Of a DNA stretch of 21,877 bases, positions 8,283 through 16,368 are shown piece by piece. Below the pieces are notes generated by a model. It ran no database searches. It was not told the origin of the DNA and saw only the letters and a list, made by a program, of their open reading frames with translations. A program made the position numbers and the translations under genes. Origin of the DNA: Actinotignum schaalii_C (GTDB lineage Bacteria; Actinomycetota; Actinomycetes; Actinomycetales; Actinomycetaceae); the NCBI RefSeq assembly GCF_034119425.1, contig NZ_JAWUEL010000033.1:1-21877 (forward strand), read 5' to 3'. Each line of letters opens with the position of its first letter. Positions within the stretch are counted from its first letter, which is position 1.

Positions 8283-8777
8283 TCAGGACTGAGGTTTCGA
8301 GAAATCCGGCGATTCTGATGCAACCGGAACATCCGGATCCTGGCGGAGATCTGCGATGGCCCGCTCGAAATCGTCAATGGAATCGTAATTTGAGTAGACC
8401 GATGCGAACCGAAGGTACGCAACTAGGTCAAGGGCCTTGAGCGGTTCAAGAATGGCGAGGCCTATATCATGCGCATCAATCTGCGAGCTGCCCGAGGAGC
8501 GGACTTTCTCTTCCACCTGGGCTCCGAGTAATGCCAGTTGGTCTTCGGTGACCGGACGCCCCTGGCATGCCTTCCCCACCCCGTTAATAATTTTTTGACG
8601 TGAGAAAGGTTCGGTAGCACCCGAACGCTTGACGACCACAAGGCTAGCTGTTTCCAGCGTGGAAAAGCGCCGGTGGCAGTTCGGGCATTCACGACGACGG
8701 CGAATGGACAGGCCATCATCAGCGGTACGAGAATCAATCACCCGTGAATCAGGGTTGCGACAAAATGGGCAATGCAC
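8283..8777 (-). CDS. nrdR: Transcriptional repressor NrdR
   Basis: A 164-residue zinc-ribbon plus ATP-cone regulator that senses dNTP/ATP and represses ribonucleotide reductase genes. From GTG 8777 the protein begins MHCPFC, the family's conserved start, with zinc ligands C3, C6, C31 and C34 (CPFC...CPNC). The ATP-cone follows (VVVKRSGATEPFSRQKI, about 45-61), and the rest of the domain reaches about residue 135, ending in YLRFASVYSNYDSIDDF. An ATG three codons upstream (8786) also fits the frame but has no ribosome-binding site and would add MIN before the zinc ribbon. The -10 TAGAAT at 8785-8790 places the mRNA 5' end at or next to the GTG, favouring a leaderless GTG start. It lies downstream of the LysM gene on the same strand, with its own promoter in the 111-nt gap, and converges with the ligase gene. 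Confidence 0.95.
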   Translation of the reverse strand: MHCPFCRNPDSRVIDSRTADDGLSIRRRRECPNCHRRFSTLETASLVVVKRSGATEPFSRQKIINGVGKACQGRPVTEDQLALLGAQVEEKVRSSGSSQIDAHDIGLAILEPLKALDLVAYLRFASVYSNYDSIDDFERAIADLRQDPDVPVASESPDFSKPQS

Positions 8778-8784
8778 ATTAATC

Positions 8785-8814
8785 ATTCTAAATGGCTCAG
8801 CTATAATGCGCCAA
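8785..8814 (-). promoter_or_regulatory. nrdR promoter (TTGGCG-18-TAGAAT), predicted leaderless transcript
   Basis: On the minus strand, -35 TTGGCG (8814-8809) and -10 TAGAAT (8790-8785) are separated by 18 nt. The -10 ends 7 nt before the GTG at 8777, so transcription should begin at the start codon. Confidence 0.6.
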
Positions 8815-8888
8815 CCGCATAACTATGGTAGTCCCGTAGGTATCACCCGTACCATCCGGGCGGTCTATGCCCAGCCGGTACCTCAGGA

Positions 8889-9539
8889 CTAATAACCCGG
8901 AATCTCAAGCACCTGGCCGGGAACCAGATCATGAGAAGCGAGCCCATTGAGATTGACAATATCCGCCACCCCGGTGGAAATATCCGGAACACCCGGAATG
9001 CTGGCGGCAATACTCGCCAAGGTATCCCCGCCTTGCACTGTTACGGTTGCCATTCCTGTTTCCAGGAAAGTGGTCCCTACGATCATGGCAAAACTGGCCA
9101 GGAGAAGAGTGACAGCAATGGTCAGCGCAACCCGCACACCCATCCGCACGATTCCATCCAAAGAAGCTGAAGCGGCGCGCGAAGGTACCGACACCTGAGC
9201 CGCTACCCGAGTAGTAGATGAGGCTTCCCCTCGAGTAGCTATATGACTAGCGGATCGGGCCGGCGCACCCGCCGCCGATCGCACAACCGGCCGTGGCGCA
9301 ACGACCACCGGGCGGCGCACCGCACCCAGAGCCGGAGTGTTCCAGCGCCGGCGTGCCCCAGCTACCCGTAGCGCGGTGACCGAAGCTCCCCCGCGAACAT
9401 CCCCGCGGCGAACTTCTTCCCCGCACGGCTTACTGTGCACGGCCGCGGACTGCTCACCCACTACCCGCAGTTTCGGGTGCCGCCGGCTGGTGTGAGCACG
9501 GCTAGTTTCCCGCGTTATCTCCTGGTATGCGACACTCAT
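8889..9539 (-). CDS. Membrane-anchored LysM protein, DivS/ChiZ-like SOS division inhibitor by position
   Basis: A 216-residue protein. Seen: an Arg/Ala/Ser/Val-rich low-complexity N-terminal part (1-132) with no recognisable domain; one transmembrane segment at about 134-157 (MGVRVALTIAVTLLLASFAM); then a LysM domain (about 163-214: VQGGDTLASIA...LNGL...LVPGQVLEIP) that should bind peptidoglycan outside the membrane. No catalytic domain is visible. In mycobacteria (Rv2719c/ChiZ) and corynebacteria (DivS) a small TM protein divergent from lexA is SOS-induced and slows division; the same position, topology and SOS boxes support that role here. The N-terminal part is longer than in Rv2719c. Start ATG 9539 has GAGGAG 6 nt upstream. 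One SOS box (9552-9563) abuts the ribosome-binding site, so LexA should block it directly. Confidence 0.82.
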   Translation of the reverse strand: MSVAYQEITRETSRAHTSRRHPKLRVVGEQSAAVHSKPCGEEVRRGDVRGGASVTALRVAGARRRWNTPALGAVRRPVVVAPRPVVRSAAGAPARSASHIATRGEASSTTRVAAQVSVPSRAASASLDGIVRMGVRVALTIAVTLLLASFAMIVGTTFLETGMATVTVQGGDTLASIAASIPGVPDISTGVADIVNLNGLASHDLVPGQVLEIPGY

Positions 9540-9551
9540 TTTTCACTCCTC

Positions 9552-9563
9552 GAACATTCGTTC
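9552..9563. promoter_or_regulatory. SOS box 1 (LexA operator)
   Basis: GAACATTCGTTC matches the GAAC-N4-GTTC LexA operator of Gram-positive bacteria and is flanked by C and G. It lies 12 nt upstream of the LysM gene start, next to its ribosome-binding site. Confidence 0.88.
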
Positions 9564-9610
9564 GCCGAACATCTGTATGTTAGACTAGTACGACAGCAAG
9601 GGTTTGTCTA

Positions 9611-9622
9611 GAACGTTCGTTC
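9611..9622. promoter_or_regulatory. SOS box 2 (LexA operator)
   Basis: GAACGTTCGTTC, a second exact GAAC-N4-GTTC site, 59 bp from box 1 and about 100 bp upstream of lexA. It is well placed to autoregulate lexA and to help repress the LysM gene. Confidence 0.88.
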
Positions 9623-9632
9623 GATTCCGTGT

Positions 9633-9653
9633 GGTTCGGTTACGCTCCGAACC
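9633..9653 (+). promoter_or_regulatory. Perfect 7-bp inverted repeat in the lexA upstream region
   Basis: GGTTCGG, 7-nt spacer TTACGCT, CCGAACC. The arms are perfect complements. It lies between SOS box 2 and the lexA start. No T-run follows, so it is not a terminator. It could form an RNA hairpin in the lexA leader or be an operator for another regulator. Confidence 0.5.
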
Positions 9654-9712
9654 CCGCCGTCGTAGAACTATTCAAACCCGCCCTTACGACAAAAAATTCG
9701 GCACGAACGCTC

Positions 9713-9717
9713 GGGAG
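9713..9717 (+). promoter_or_regulatory. Ribosome-binding site that sets the lexA start
   Basis: GGGAG ends 5 nt before ATG 9723. The in-frame GTG at 9717 overlaps this site and so cannot use it. Confidence 0.6.
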
Positions 9718-9722
9718 TGCAT

Positions 9723-10430
9723 ATGGATCATCCTCAGCTCACGGCTCGCCAGGCAGAGATACTGGACGTTGTGATTGACGGAATCGTCACCCACCGTGTC
9801 CCGCCAACGGTGCGGGAAATTGGTGAAGAAGTGGGTATGTCCTCCCCTTCTTCAGTGAAATACCAACTCGATGCACTTGAGGAAAAGGGCTACATCTCCC
9901 GCAATCCGCGCCGGCCGCGCATGATTGAGCTCACAGACGCCGGGCTCGCCCACGCACGCCGCTCCCGCGGTGATTCCGAGTGGGGAAGCGGGCTACTTCC
10001 GGTGGGCGAACCGGACCGAACCAGCTTAGAATCTGACCTCCCGGTAGATATTAGTGAAGCAATTAATGTGCCAGTTGTCGGGAAGATCGCGGCTGGAGCT
10101 CCGATTCTGGCTGAAGAGCTCATTGAAGATGTCTTCCCGCTACCGCGCCAATTGACGGGAACTGGTGAGCTTTTCACCCTGAAAGTCCAGGGCGAATCGA
10201 TGATTGATGCCGCGATTTGCGATGGGGACTGGGTGGTGGTGCGCCGCCAACCCACCGCTGAAAACGGGGAAATCGTTGCCGCCATGATCGACGGCGAGGC
10301 CACGGTAAAAGTTCTCCAACGCCGCGATGGCCACGTTACGCTACTTCCTTGTAACCCCGCCTACTCCCCCATTCCCGCTGATGATAGCGAAGTACTCGGG
10401 CGCGTCGTTATGGTACTGCGCACCCTCTAG
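9723..10430 (+). CDS. lexA: LexA repressor
   Basis: A 235-residue SOS repressor and self-cleaving serine peptidase (family S24). Seen: a winged helix-turn-helix DNA-binding domain at about 1-70 (LTARQAEILDVV, PPTVREIGEEVGMSSPSSVKYQLDALE, where the recognition helix lies); a linker; the autocleavage site A124-G125 in KIAAGAP; catalytic Ser159 in QGESM; and the Lys196 general base in ATVKVL. Length is usual for actinobacteria. It is divergent from the LysM gene across a 183-nt region with two SOS boxes, and converges with dinG. Start ATG 9723 was preferred over GTG 9717 because the GGGAG ribosome-binding site overlaps the latter. Confidence 0.97.
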   Translation: MDHPQLTARQAEILDVVIDGIVTHRVPPTVREIGEEVGMSSPSSVKYQLDALEEKGYISRNPRRPRMIELTDAGLAHARRSRGDSEWGSGLLPVGEPDRTSLESDLPVDISEAINVPVVGKIAAGAPILAEELIEDVFPLPRQLTGTGELFTLKVQGESMIDAAICDGDWVVVRRQPTAENGEIVAAMIDGEATVKVLQRRDGHVTLLPCNPAYSPIPADDSEVLGRVVMVLRTL

Positions 10431-10550
10431 CCAAGCCCGGTTTCGGGTGGCCACCGGAGCGCCACGATTGGTAAACCCGCATACCGAGCAGGGGCGCGTC
10501 GTCGTACCACTGCCTGCTGCCCAAGCGGGGTTACCATCCAGGTAAGGCCG

Positions 10551-12491
10551 CTATTTAACCTGAGCCGCGAGCCGCCCCAGGGCCGCACGCACCACGGCAC
10601 CGTCGCCCGTTCCCCACATATGCGGAAGGGAGGCACGCAAGAACCCACCGTAACGCGCGGTAACAAGCCGCGGATCTAGAATCGCCACCACACCCCGGTC
10701 ACCCTCACTGCGGATGAGGCGCCCGGCCCCCTGCGCCAGCAATAGAGCAGCATGCGCCGCGGACACTTCCATGAAGCCGTTATATCCGCGCTCGTTAGCC
10801 CGGCGTGAACGCGCTTGCACCAGCGCATCGTTGGGGCGCGGGAACGGAATCCGGTCAATGGTCACCAAACGGCACGTCACACCGGGAACATCCACACCCT
10901 GCCACAGCGAAAGCGTCCCAAAAAGCGAAGCGTGGGGATCCGCGGCGAAATCTTTGACGAGGGTGGGCAGCTGGTCTTCGCCCTGCGCCAAAATCGGTAC
11001 ATCGAGGTGATCGCGAGCGAAAGCCGCGGCCTCGTTTGCGGCCTTCCGGGAAGTGAAAAGGCACAGCGCCCCGCCCTCCGAAGCCTCGATCAATTCGACG
11101 AGTTCACGCAGAGTTTCCTCCCCGTACCCCTCCTTCCCCGGGACGGGTAGGTGGCGCGCAATATAGAGAATGCCCTGCTGATGGTAGGTGAATGGCGATC
11201 CGACGTTGATTCCCCGCCACGGTCCCTGGCTCGGATAAGAAAAACCGATCTGACGCGCGGCCAGGTCAAAACGCCCACCGATGGCCAGCGTTGCAGAAGT
11301 AAGGATCGCGGGGCGGGCCTCGAAAAGCGTATCCGCCAACGGCGCGGACACATCGAGAGGCGCCGCGCACAGACTCGAACGCCCCTCCAGATCGCGGGAA
11401 AGCCACACGACCAAAGCGCCGGCTGCCACCTCCTCACTCACCATGGCGCTTACCATATCGACGCAGGTAGAGAGCCGATGACGTACCACGGCTTTCGTCG
11501 CGGCATCTGATTCGGTACTGCCGGGCAAAGCTGCGACGTCGTTCTCCACCAGCTGCAATTCACGCAACAACAGCATGAGAGCGTCCTGCAGGGGCGCGGG
11601 AAGGCACGTGAGGCGCCCTTCCTCCAGTTCATCCATAATGGCGACGACGCCGTCACGGGCCCGTTCGATCCCCTCGGCCAAGATTTTTTCGCGGCGCAGC
11701 AAGCGCGCCAATCCCGAGATTTCGCCATGCGAGAGCGCAAACGTGAGTTGGCTCGTGACACGGTCGGCAAGATCATGAGCCTCGTCTACAACGAAAGCAT
11801 CCACGTCGGGGAGTACCGGGGTGCCGGAACTATGCACGCCCAGCATGGCGTGGTTCGTGATAACAATATCCGCCTCGGCGGCTTCGGTGCGCGCCCGCAC
11901 CGGAAAACACACGTCACGCAGCGGGCACTTCACCCCCACACATTCGGGTTTACTCAAGGACACCTGGCGCCAGGCCCGCTCGGATACCCCGGGGACAAGG
12001 TCGTCACGGTCCCCGGTTTCAGTTTCCGCGGCCCATTCACGCAAGCGCTTGACTTCTTCACCGGTTGCGCTCGCGCCATATTCTCCTTCGGCGCGGCTGA
12101 CAAGCGCATCATCTTCGGGATAACCGCCGTGGACCTTGCGCAAACACACGTAGTTATTCCAGCCTTTGAGCAGGGCAATATGCGGTTCATGACCGGTTAC
12201 CGCGCTGACGGCCCGCGCCACACGCGGCGCGTCCTGCCCCACGATTTGGCGCTGCAAAGCAAGGGTGGCGGTGGACACGGCCGCACGCTGACCGGTCCGC
12301 ACCGACCATTCCATGAGCGGGACCAGGTAGCCGATGGATTTCCCAGTTCCCGTCCCGGCTTGAATCAGTACGTGGGAGGAGTCCTCCAGAGCGGTGGCGG
12401 TCTCCTCGACCATACGATTCTGTCCCTCGCGGACCGCTCCCCCGAGATCCGCGACCACCAGCTCGAGGATCTCGGTCAGTTCTTTCCTCAT
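10551..12491 (-). CDS. dinG: ATP-dependent DNA helicase, DinG/XPD-like iron-sulfur family
   Basis: A 646-residue superfamily 2 helicase of the DinG/XPD type, expected to unwind 5'-3' and resolve unusual DNA or RNA-DNA structures. Seen: Q-motif region, Walker A QAGTGTGKS with K51, four cysteines C116, C184, C189 and C195 that should hold a 4Fe-4S cluster, the DEAH box 236-239, a helical arch domain, and the C-terminal motor with LWQGVDVPG and motif VI QGAGRLIRS. The start ATG overlaps the hflX stop by ATGA (12488-12491), so translation is probably coupled. No exonuclease domain is fused to its N terminus, unlike Bacillus DinG. It converges with lexA, 120 nt away; that gap has no clear terminator. 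I see no SOS box before hflX or within its 3' end, so the 'din' name reflects homology rather than demonstrated damage induction. Confidence 0.93.
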   Translation of the reverse strand: MRKELTEILELVVADLGGAVREGQNRMVEETATALEDSSHVLIQAGTGTGKSIGYLVPLMEWSVRTGQRAAVSTATLALQRQIVGQDAPRVARAVSAVTGHEPHIALLKGWNNYVCLRKVHGGYPEDDALVSRAEGEYGASATGEEVKRLREWAAETETGDRDDLVPGVSERAWRQVSLSKPECVGVKCPLRDVCFPVRARTEAAEADIVITNHAMLGVHSSGTPVLPDVDAFVVDEAHDLADRVTSQLTFALSHGEISGLARLLRREKILAEGIERARDGVVAIMDELEEGRLTCLPAPLQDALMLLLRELQLVENDVAALPGSTESDAATKAVVRHRLSTCVDMVSAMVSEEVAAGALVVWLSRDLEGRSSLCAAPLDVSAPLADTLFEARPAILTSATLAIGGRFDLAARQIGFSYPSQGPWRGINVGSPFTYHQQGILYIARHLPVPGKEGYGEETLRELVELIEASEGGALCLFTSRKAANEAAAFARDHLDVPILAQGEDQLPTLVKDFAADPHASLFGTLSLWQGVDVPGVTCRLVTIDRIPFPRPNDALVQARSRRANERGYNGFMEVSAAHAALLLAQGAGRLIRSEGDRGVVAILDPRLVTARYGGFLRASLPHMWGTGDGAVVRAALGRLAAQVK

Positions 12492-13993
12492 GCCCGCATC
12501 CTGCTGGACACCTCTGTTTGGATACCCCAGCGGGCGTCGATCTGCCCAGCAATATTGGCGCGTACCCGGGCGTGAATACGAGTGCCGGTTGGCAGATACT
12601 CGAGCTCGTCCAAAAGTTCGCCCTCTTCCAGAATCCGCGAGACGAGATCGCCACGCTCGAAAGGAATAATGGCATCAATTTCAATATTGGGGTGGGGCAG
12701 TTCTTCTTCGATGCGCGCAAGCAACTCATCGATACCCACCCCGCTATGGGAAGAAACCGCAATAGCGGACGGGTAGCGTGAACGCAGTGCGGTCAGATCT
12801 ACCGGATCAGCAATATCGGCTTTGGAGAGCACAATAATCTCCGGGATATCACGGGCACCGGGCACATCCACGAGCACGTCATGTACGGCGGTGACCTGGG
12901 CGACCGGGTCTGCGTTGGAAGCATCGACCACGTGAAGGAGGACATCTGCCCCGTCCACTTCCTCGAGGGTGGAGCGGAAAGCTTCGACCAGCTGGGTAGG
13001 AAGATTACGCACGAATCCCACCGTATCTGAAAGCGTGAATTCGCGCCCTTCCGGGGTAATAGCTTTACGTACAGTCGGGTCGAGAGTGGCGAAGAGGGCA
13101 TTTTCTACCAGAACATTCGCCCCGGTAAGCCGGTTGAGCAGCGAGGATTTCCCGGCGTTCGTGTAACCAACCACCACCACGGAGGGGATACCGGTACGGC
13201 GCCGTTCAGCACGCCGAGTGGAGCGGGCCGGTGCCATCTTTTTGATATCGCGCCGGAGTTTTGCCATGCGTTGGCGGATGCGGCGTCGATCTAATTCCAG
13301 CTGAGTTTCACCCGGGCCGCGCGATCCGATTCCTGCACCGCCGGCCACCTGCCCACCGGCCTGACGTGACATCGATTCACCCCAACCGCGCAACCGTGGA
13401 AGGAGGTATTCGAGCTGTGCGAGCTCTACCTGAGCTTTGCCCTCCTTCGATTGGGCATGCCGCGCAAAAATGTCGAGGATGAGGGCGGTACGGTCAATAA
13501 CCTTGACGTTGACGAGATCTTCGAGGGCACGCCGTTGAGAAGGCGCCAGCTCGGTATCAACAATGACGGTATCAGCTTCTTGAGCCTCCACCATCGCGGC
13601 TAGTTCTCGGGCTTTTCCCGCCCCGAGGTAGGTGGCGCGGTCAGGAAGCGCGCGGCGTTGGATAACCCCGGCGAGTACCGTGGAGCCGGCAGTATCAGCT
13701 AGTGCTGCGAGTTCACGGAGGGATTCTTCGGCCCGGGGACGGTCATCAGCGAAAACTCCCACAAGGATGACTCGTTCCAGGCGAACCTGACGGTATTCAA
13801 CATCGATACCTTGTTCGCGTTCGATACCGCGGGCTAGGCCTTCCACTTCCTGGAGGCCGATGTAGTCGCGGTGGATGTTATCCGTACTCGCTTGCCATAC
13901 GGTATCGGCTTGGAGCACCGTGCCGCGGCGGGTAGAGATATCAACATCACCGACGTGGTGCTCATGTTCATGTACTTCGTTGCTAATGGCCAC
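12488..13993 (-). CDS. hflX: GTPase HflX (ribosome-associated)
   Basis: A 501-residue GTPase of the Obg-HflX superfamily that binds the 50S subunit and splits stalled or hibernating ribosomes. Seen: a His-rich start (HEHEHH, residues 8-13); HflX domain with TYLGAGK (121-127) and GSRGPGETQLE (223-233); coiled-coil; G1 GYTNAGKS (276-283); G2 Thr303; G3 DTVG (323-326); and a C-terminal domain. The G4 position reads SKAD (390-393) instead of the usual NKxD, with Ser in place of the guanine-contacting Asn. Start GTG 13993 has AAGGAG only 3 nt upstream, a tight spacing, but no other start is near. It is first gene of an hflX-dinG unit, divergent from the RsmC-like gene. E. coli keeps hflX beside miaA; here miaA is separated by the opposite-strand methyltransferase. 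Confidence 0.95.
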   Translation of the reverse strand: MAISNEVHEHEHHVGDVDISTRRGTVLQADTVWQASTDNIHRDYIGLQEVEGLARGIEREQGIDVEYRQVRLERVILVGVFADDRPRAEESLRELAALADTAGSTVLAGVIQRRALPDRATYLGAGKARELAAMVEAQEADTVIVDTELAPSQRRALEDLVNVKVIDRTALILDIFARHAQSKEGKAQVELAQLEYLLPRLRGWGESMSRQAGGQVAGGAGIGSRGPGETQLELDRRRIRQRMAKLRRDIKKMAPARSTRRAERRRTGIPSVVVVGYTNAGKSSLLNRLTGANVLVENALFATLDPTVRKAITPEGREFTLSDTVGFVRNLPTQLVEAFRSTLEEVDGADVLLHVVDASNADPVAQVTAVHDVLVDVPGARDIPEIIVLSKADIADPVDLTALRSRYPSAIAVSSHSGVGIDELLARIEEELPHPNIEIDAIIPFERGDLVSRILEEGELLDELEYLPTGTRIHARVRANIAGQIDARWGIQTEVSSRMRA

Positions 13994-14112
13994 GTTCTCC
14001 TTCGTATGGACTCTTATTTTCTCACGTTGCGCCGAAGTTTCCTACCGGTAACTTGGCGCATATGCGTGTTCTACGGCGCTTCCTGCGAGTTTCTTCCTCT
14101 CCGTGGCTCGTT

Positions 14113-14118
14113 TAAGCT
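14113..14118 (+). promoter_or_regulatory. -10 element (TAAGCT) for a leaderless ATG
   Basis: TAAGCT fits TANNNT and ends exactly 6 nt before ATG 14125. The gene has no recognisable ribosome-binding site, so a leaderless transcript is the simplest reading. No good -35 is seen. Confidence 0.5.
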
Positions 14119-14124
14119 GGTGTT

Positions 14125-14724
14125 ATGACTTCGCACTACTTTTCAGAGCATCCGGATACCGCGAGCAATACCCGCACCATGGAGGTAACGATCCGCGGGC
14201 GGGACTATTCCGTTACGGTCGACGACGGCGTCTTTTCCGGCAACGGCCTCGATAAAGGAACCGCGGTCCTCTTACGAAAAGTGCCCGAACCGGAGTTGGA
14301 GCCAGGTGAAATCGCAGTGGACCTCGGATGCGGCTGGGGGCCGATCACCTTGGCTTTGGCCGCTGAAACTCCTCACGTTATCGGGGTGGATGTGAATGAG
14401 CGGGCTCGTGAATTGACGCGTATCAACCTTGAAACCAATGGCTTGCGTGGCGAGGTGCTTACCCCCGGCGAGGCCCTGGAGCGTTTAGGAGAGAAATCAA
14501 TTCGGTTGCTCTGGTCTAATCCTCCTATCCGGATCGGGAAAACTGCCTTGCATAACTTGCTTGCTACCTGGCTGGGCCGCCTGGCCTCAGATGGCGAAGC
14601 CTACCTGGTTGTACAGAAAAATTTGGGTGCGGATTCTCTTGCTACCTGGATAGCGGGCGAGGGCTACCTGTGCGAGAAGATTGGATCCTCCAAGGGATTC
14701 CGGGTCCTGCATGTACGCCGGTAG
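14125..14724 (+). CDS. Class I SAM-dependent methyltransferase, RsmC/RlmG C-terminal-domain type
   Basis: A 199-residue stand-alone methyltransferase resembling the catalytic half of the 16S rRNA guanine-N2 methyltransferase RsmC. Seen: an N-terminal substrate-positioning segment (YFSEHPDT..., GVFSGNGLDKGTAVLL, about 5-50) typical of this family; SAM loop VDLGCGWGPITLALA (65-79); the acidic GVDVNERA (87-94); and the catalytic SNPPIR motif (NPP at 132-134), which is shared by N-methyltransferases acting on exocyclic amino groups. The target could be rRNA, but this is inferred from the fold only. There is no second, degenerate methyltransferase domain as in E. coli RsmC. It is divergent from hflX with a 131-nt gap and convergent with miaA (39-nt gap). 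Confidence 0.87.
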   Translation: MTSHYFSEHPDTASNTRTMEVTIRGRDYSVTVDDGVFSGNGLDKGTAVLLRKVPEPELEPGEIAVDLGCGWGPITLALAAETPHVIGVDVNERARELTRINLETNGLRGEVLTPGEALERLGEKSIRLLWSNPPIRIGKTALHNLLATWLGRLASDGEAYLVVQKNLGADSLATWIAGEGYLCEKIGSSKGFRVLHVRR

Positions 14725-14763
14725 CTATGCGCATTGGCCACTAGGTTCGAAGAAAATACCCCG

Positions 14764-15702
14764 CTAGTGACACGGGCACTCCTCGCACTCCTCAGTCAAA
14801 TCCTCGAGGATTCGGGAGGCAAGCTGGACCGGGGTATCCGCATCAGCTTCCAGCCACGTTATACGCGGATCGGCCCGGAACCACGAGCGTTGCCGACGCG
14901 CAAGTTTCCGGGTAGCGATACGGATTTCTTCCGTTCCTTCAGAGAGGCTGAGGCTGCCGTCCAGGATCGCCATGGCCTGAGGGTATCCGGTGGCCCGCGA
15001 TGCGGTAGGGGCTTCTCGCAAGCCGCGGCGCAACAAGTCCGCGGTTTCTTCGAGGAGTCCTTCCCTCATCATCTCATCCACACGTGCGTTGATCGCGGCA
15101 TGAAGGTCAGTTATTTCGCGGTGGATCGCGAAGATATGTACATCCTCATAGTGCGAGGTGTGGCGCGGGAAACGCGGGGTGTAGGGCTTACCCGTGAGCC
15201 GAATAACTTCCAGAGCTCGAATGACCCGGCGTTCATTACGAGTATCGATGGTGGCATACGCCTCCGGATCGCGTTCCTCCAACTCCCGCAAGAGCCGAGG
15301 GTAATCGCTGCGGGCTTCTTCCGTAATCACAGCACGCAGCCCGGGATCGGTCCCGGGGAACTGCAATTCATCAAGAAGCGCAGACACATAGAGCCCCGAG
15401 CCTCCCACCACCAAGGGGATTTTCCCCGCCGCGGTGATAGAAGCTAGATCCTGCCGAGCATGCTTTTGATAGGCAGCAACCGAAGCTTCTTCCGCGATAT
15501 CCAGCTCATCAATTTGATGGTGGTGAATTCCATGCCGCTGCGCGAGCGGAAGTTTAGCGGTACCGATATCTAAACCGCGGTACAGCTGCATCGCATCGGC
15601 GGAGATGATCTCCACCCTGGATGGCCCACCCAAAAATTCTGCAAGTTCCAGCGATACAGATGTTTTTCCGCTTGCGGTGGGCCCCACGACTGCAATAATC
15701 AC
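14764..15702 (-). CDS. miaA: tRNA dimethylallyltransferase
   Basis: A 312-residue enzyme that transfers an isopentenyl group from dimethylallyl diphosphate to N6 of A37 in tRNAs reading UNN codons. Seen: P-loop GPTASGKT (7-14); SADAMQLYRGLDIGTAK (34-50), where D36 is the catalytic base (most family members read DSMQ; here Ser is Ala); VVGGSGLYV; RNERRVIRALEVI (tRNA-contact region); and the C-terminal KLARRQRSWFR (tRNA-binding). The C-terminus is cysteine-rich (CEECPCH). The GTG start at 15702 overlaps the recX stop by GTGA, and recX lies 4 nt behind recA, so it probably belongs to a recA-recX-miaA transcript. miaB, which normally methylthiolates the MiaA product, is not in this window. Confidence 0.96.
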   Translation of the reverse strand: MIIAVVGPTASGKTSVSLELAEFLGGPSRVEIISADAMQLYRGLDIGTAKLPLAQRHGIHHHQIDELDIAEEASVAAYQKHARQDLASITAAGKIPLVVGGSGLYVSALLDELQFPGTDPGLRAVITEEARSDYPRLLRELEERDPEAYATIDTRNERRVIRALEVIRLTGKPYTPRFPRHTSHYEDVHIFAIHREITDLHAAINARVDEMMREGLLEETADLLRRGLREAPTASRATGYPQAMAILDGSLSLSEGTEEIRIATRKLARRQRSWFRADPRITWLEADADTPVQLASRILEDLTEECEECPCH

Positions 15703-16355
15703 TCTGCCACCGTACCTTCGGACGCGTAACTGTACCCGCCATCACCCATTTCTTCCGCGGTGCGTTCATCTAGGAGAAGCGCCCGGGCTTGACGCAGCGC
15801 CTGTGCGCATTGCTCGGCTGTGAAGCCGCGCCGGGCGAGCATGGCGTACGTGCGCTGAGCTAGCGTTTCCGGTTTCCCGGAAGCGCTGCGCAGCTTCTTC
15901 ACGGCTAGCTCCACCGCGGAATCAAGTTCAGCATCGGGACTAATTTCCGCGAGCGTTTCTTCGATGAGATCCGCGGCTACGCCTTTGCGGCGCAACTCAG
16001 CTGCGATAGCACGCCGGGAAGCATTTTTATCACGCCGACGAACCGCAGCGAGGACACGCGCAAACTTGGCATCGTCAATGTAGCCAGCAACTTCAAATTC
16101 GTGGAGTACCCGTTCAGCCACTACCTCCGGCACCTGACGGGTGTGGAGCGCCTGACTGAGCTGATAACGGGAACGGTCCATCATACCTAGCTGGCGATAG
16201 ACAATATCCCGAGCCCGGCGTAGTTGTTCTTCTTCACTCAAGGATTCAAGGTCACGCACACCTCGGTTCCCTCGCCCATTCCGGGTGCCCCGCTGTGATC
16301 GGCTGCGGCCCGGTGATCGCCCAGAGTGCTTGTTGGTATCCGAGTAGTTTGTCAC
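15699..16355 (-). CDS. recX: Regulatory protein RecX
   Basis: A 218-residue inhibitor of RecA filament extension. Seen: a basic, Gly/Arg/Ser-rich N-terminal extension of about 35 residues, then three RecX three-helix repeats (about 42-180), with ARDIVYRQLGMMDRSRYQL, the GYIDDAKFARVLAAVRRRDKNASRRAI block that contains the family's strongest signature, and RTYAMLARRGF. Start: GTG 16355 is preceded by AGGTGG at 5 nt (16361-16366). An in-frame GTG at 16364 would lie inside that site and is less likely. It sits 13 nt after the recA stop (4 nt if the upstream GTG is used), and its stop overlaps the miaA start, so it depends on the recA promoter. Confidence 0.92.
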   Translation of the reverse strand: MTNYSDTNKHSGRSPGRSRSQRGTRNGRGNRGVRDLESLSEEEQLRRARDIVYRQLGMMDRSRYQLSQALHTRQVPEVVAERVLHEFEVAGYIDDAKFARVLAAVRRRDKNASRRAIAAELRRKGVAADLIEETLAEISPDAELDSAVELAVKKLRSASGKPETLAQRTYAMLARRGFTAEQCAQALRQARALLLDERTAEEMGDGGYSYASEGTVAE

Positions 16356-16368
16356 CGTGACCACCTAC

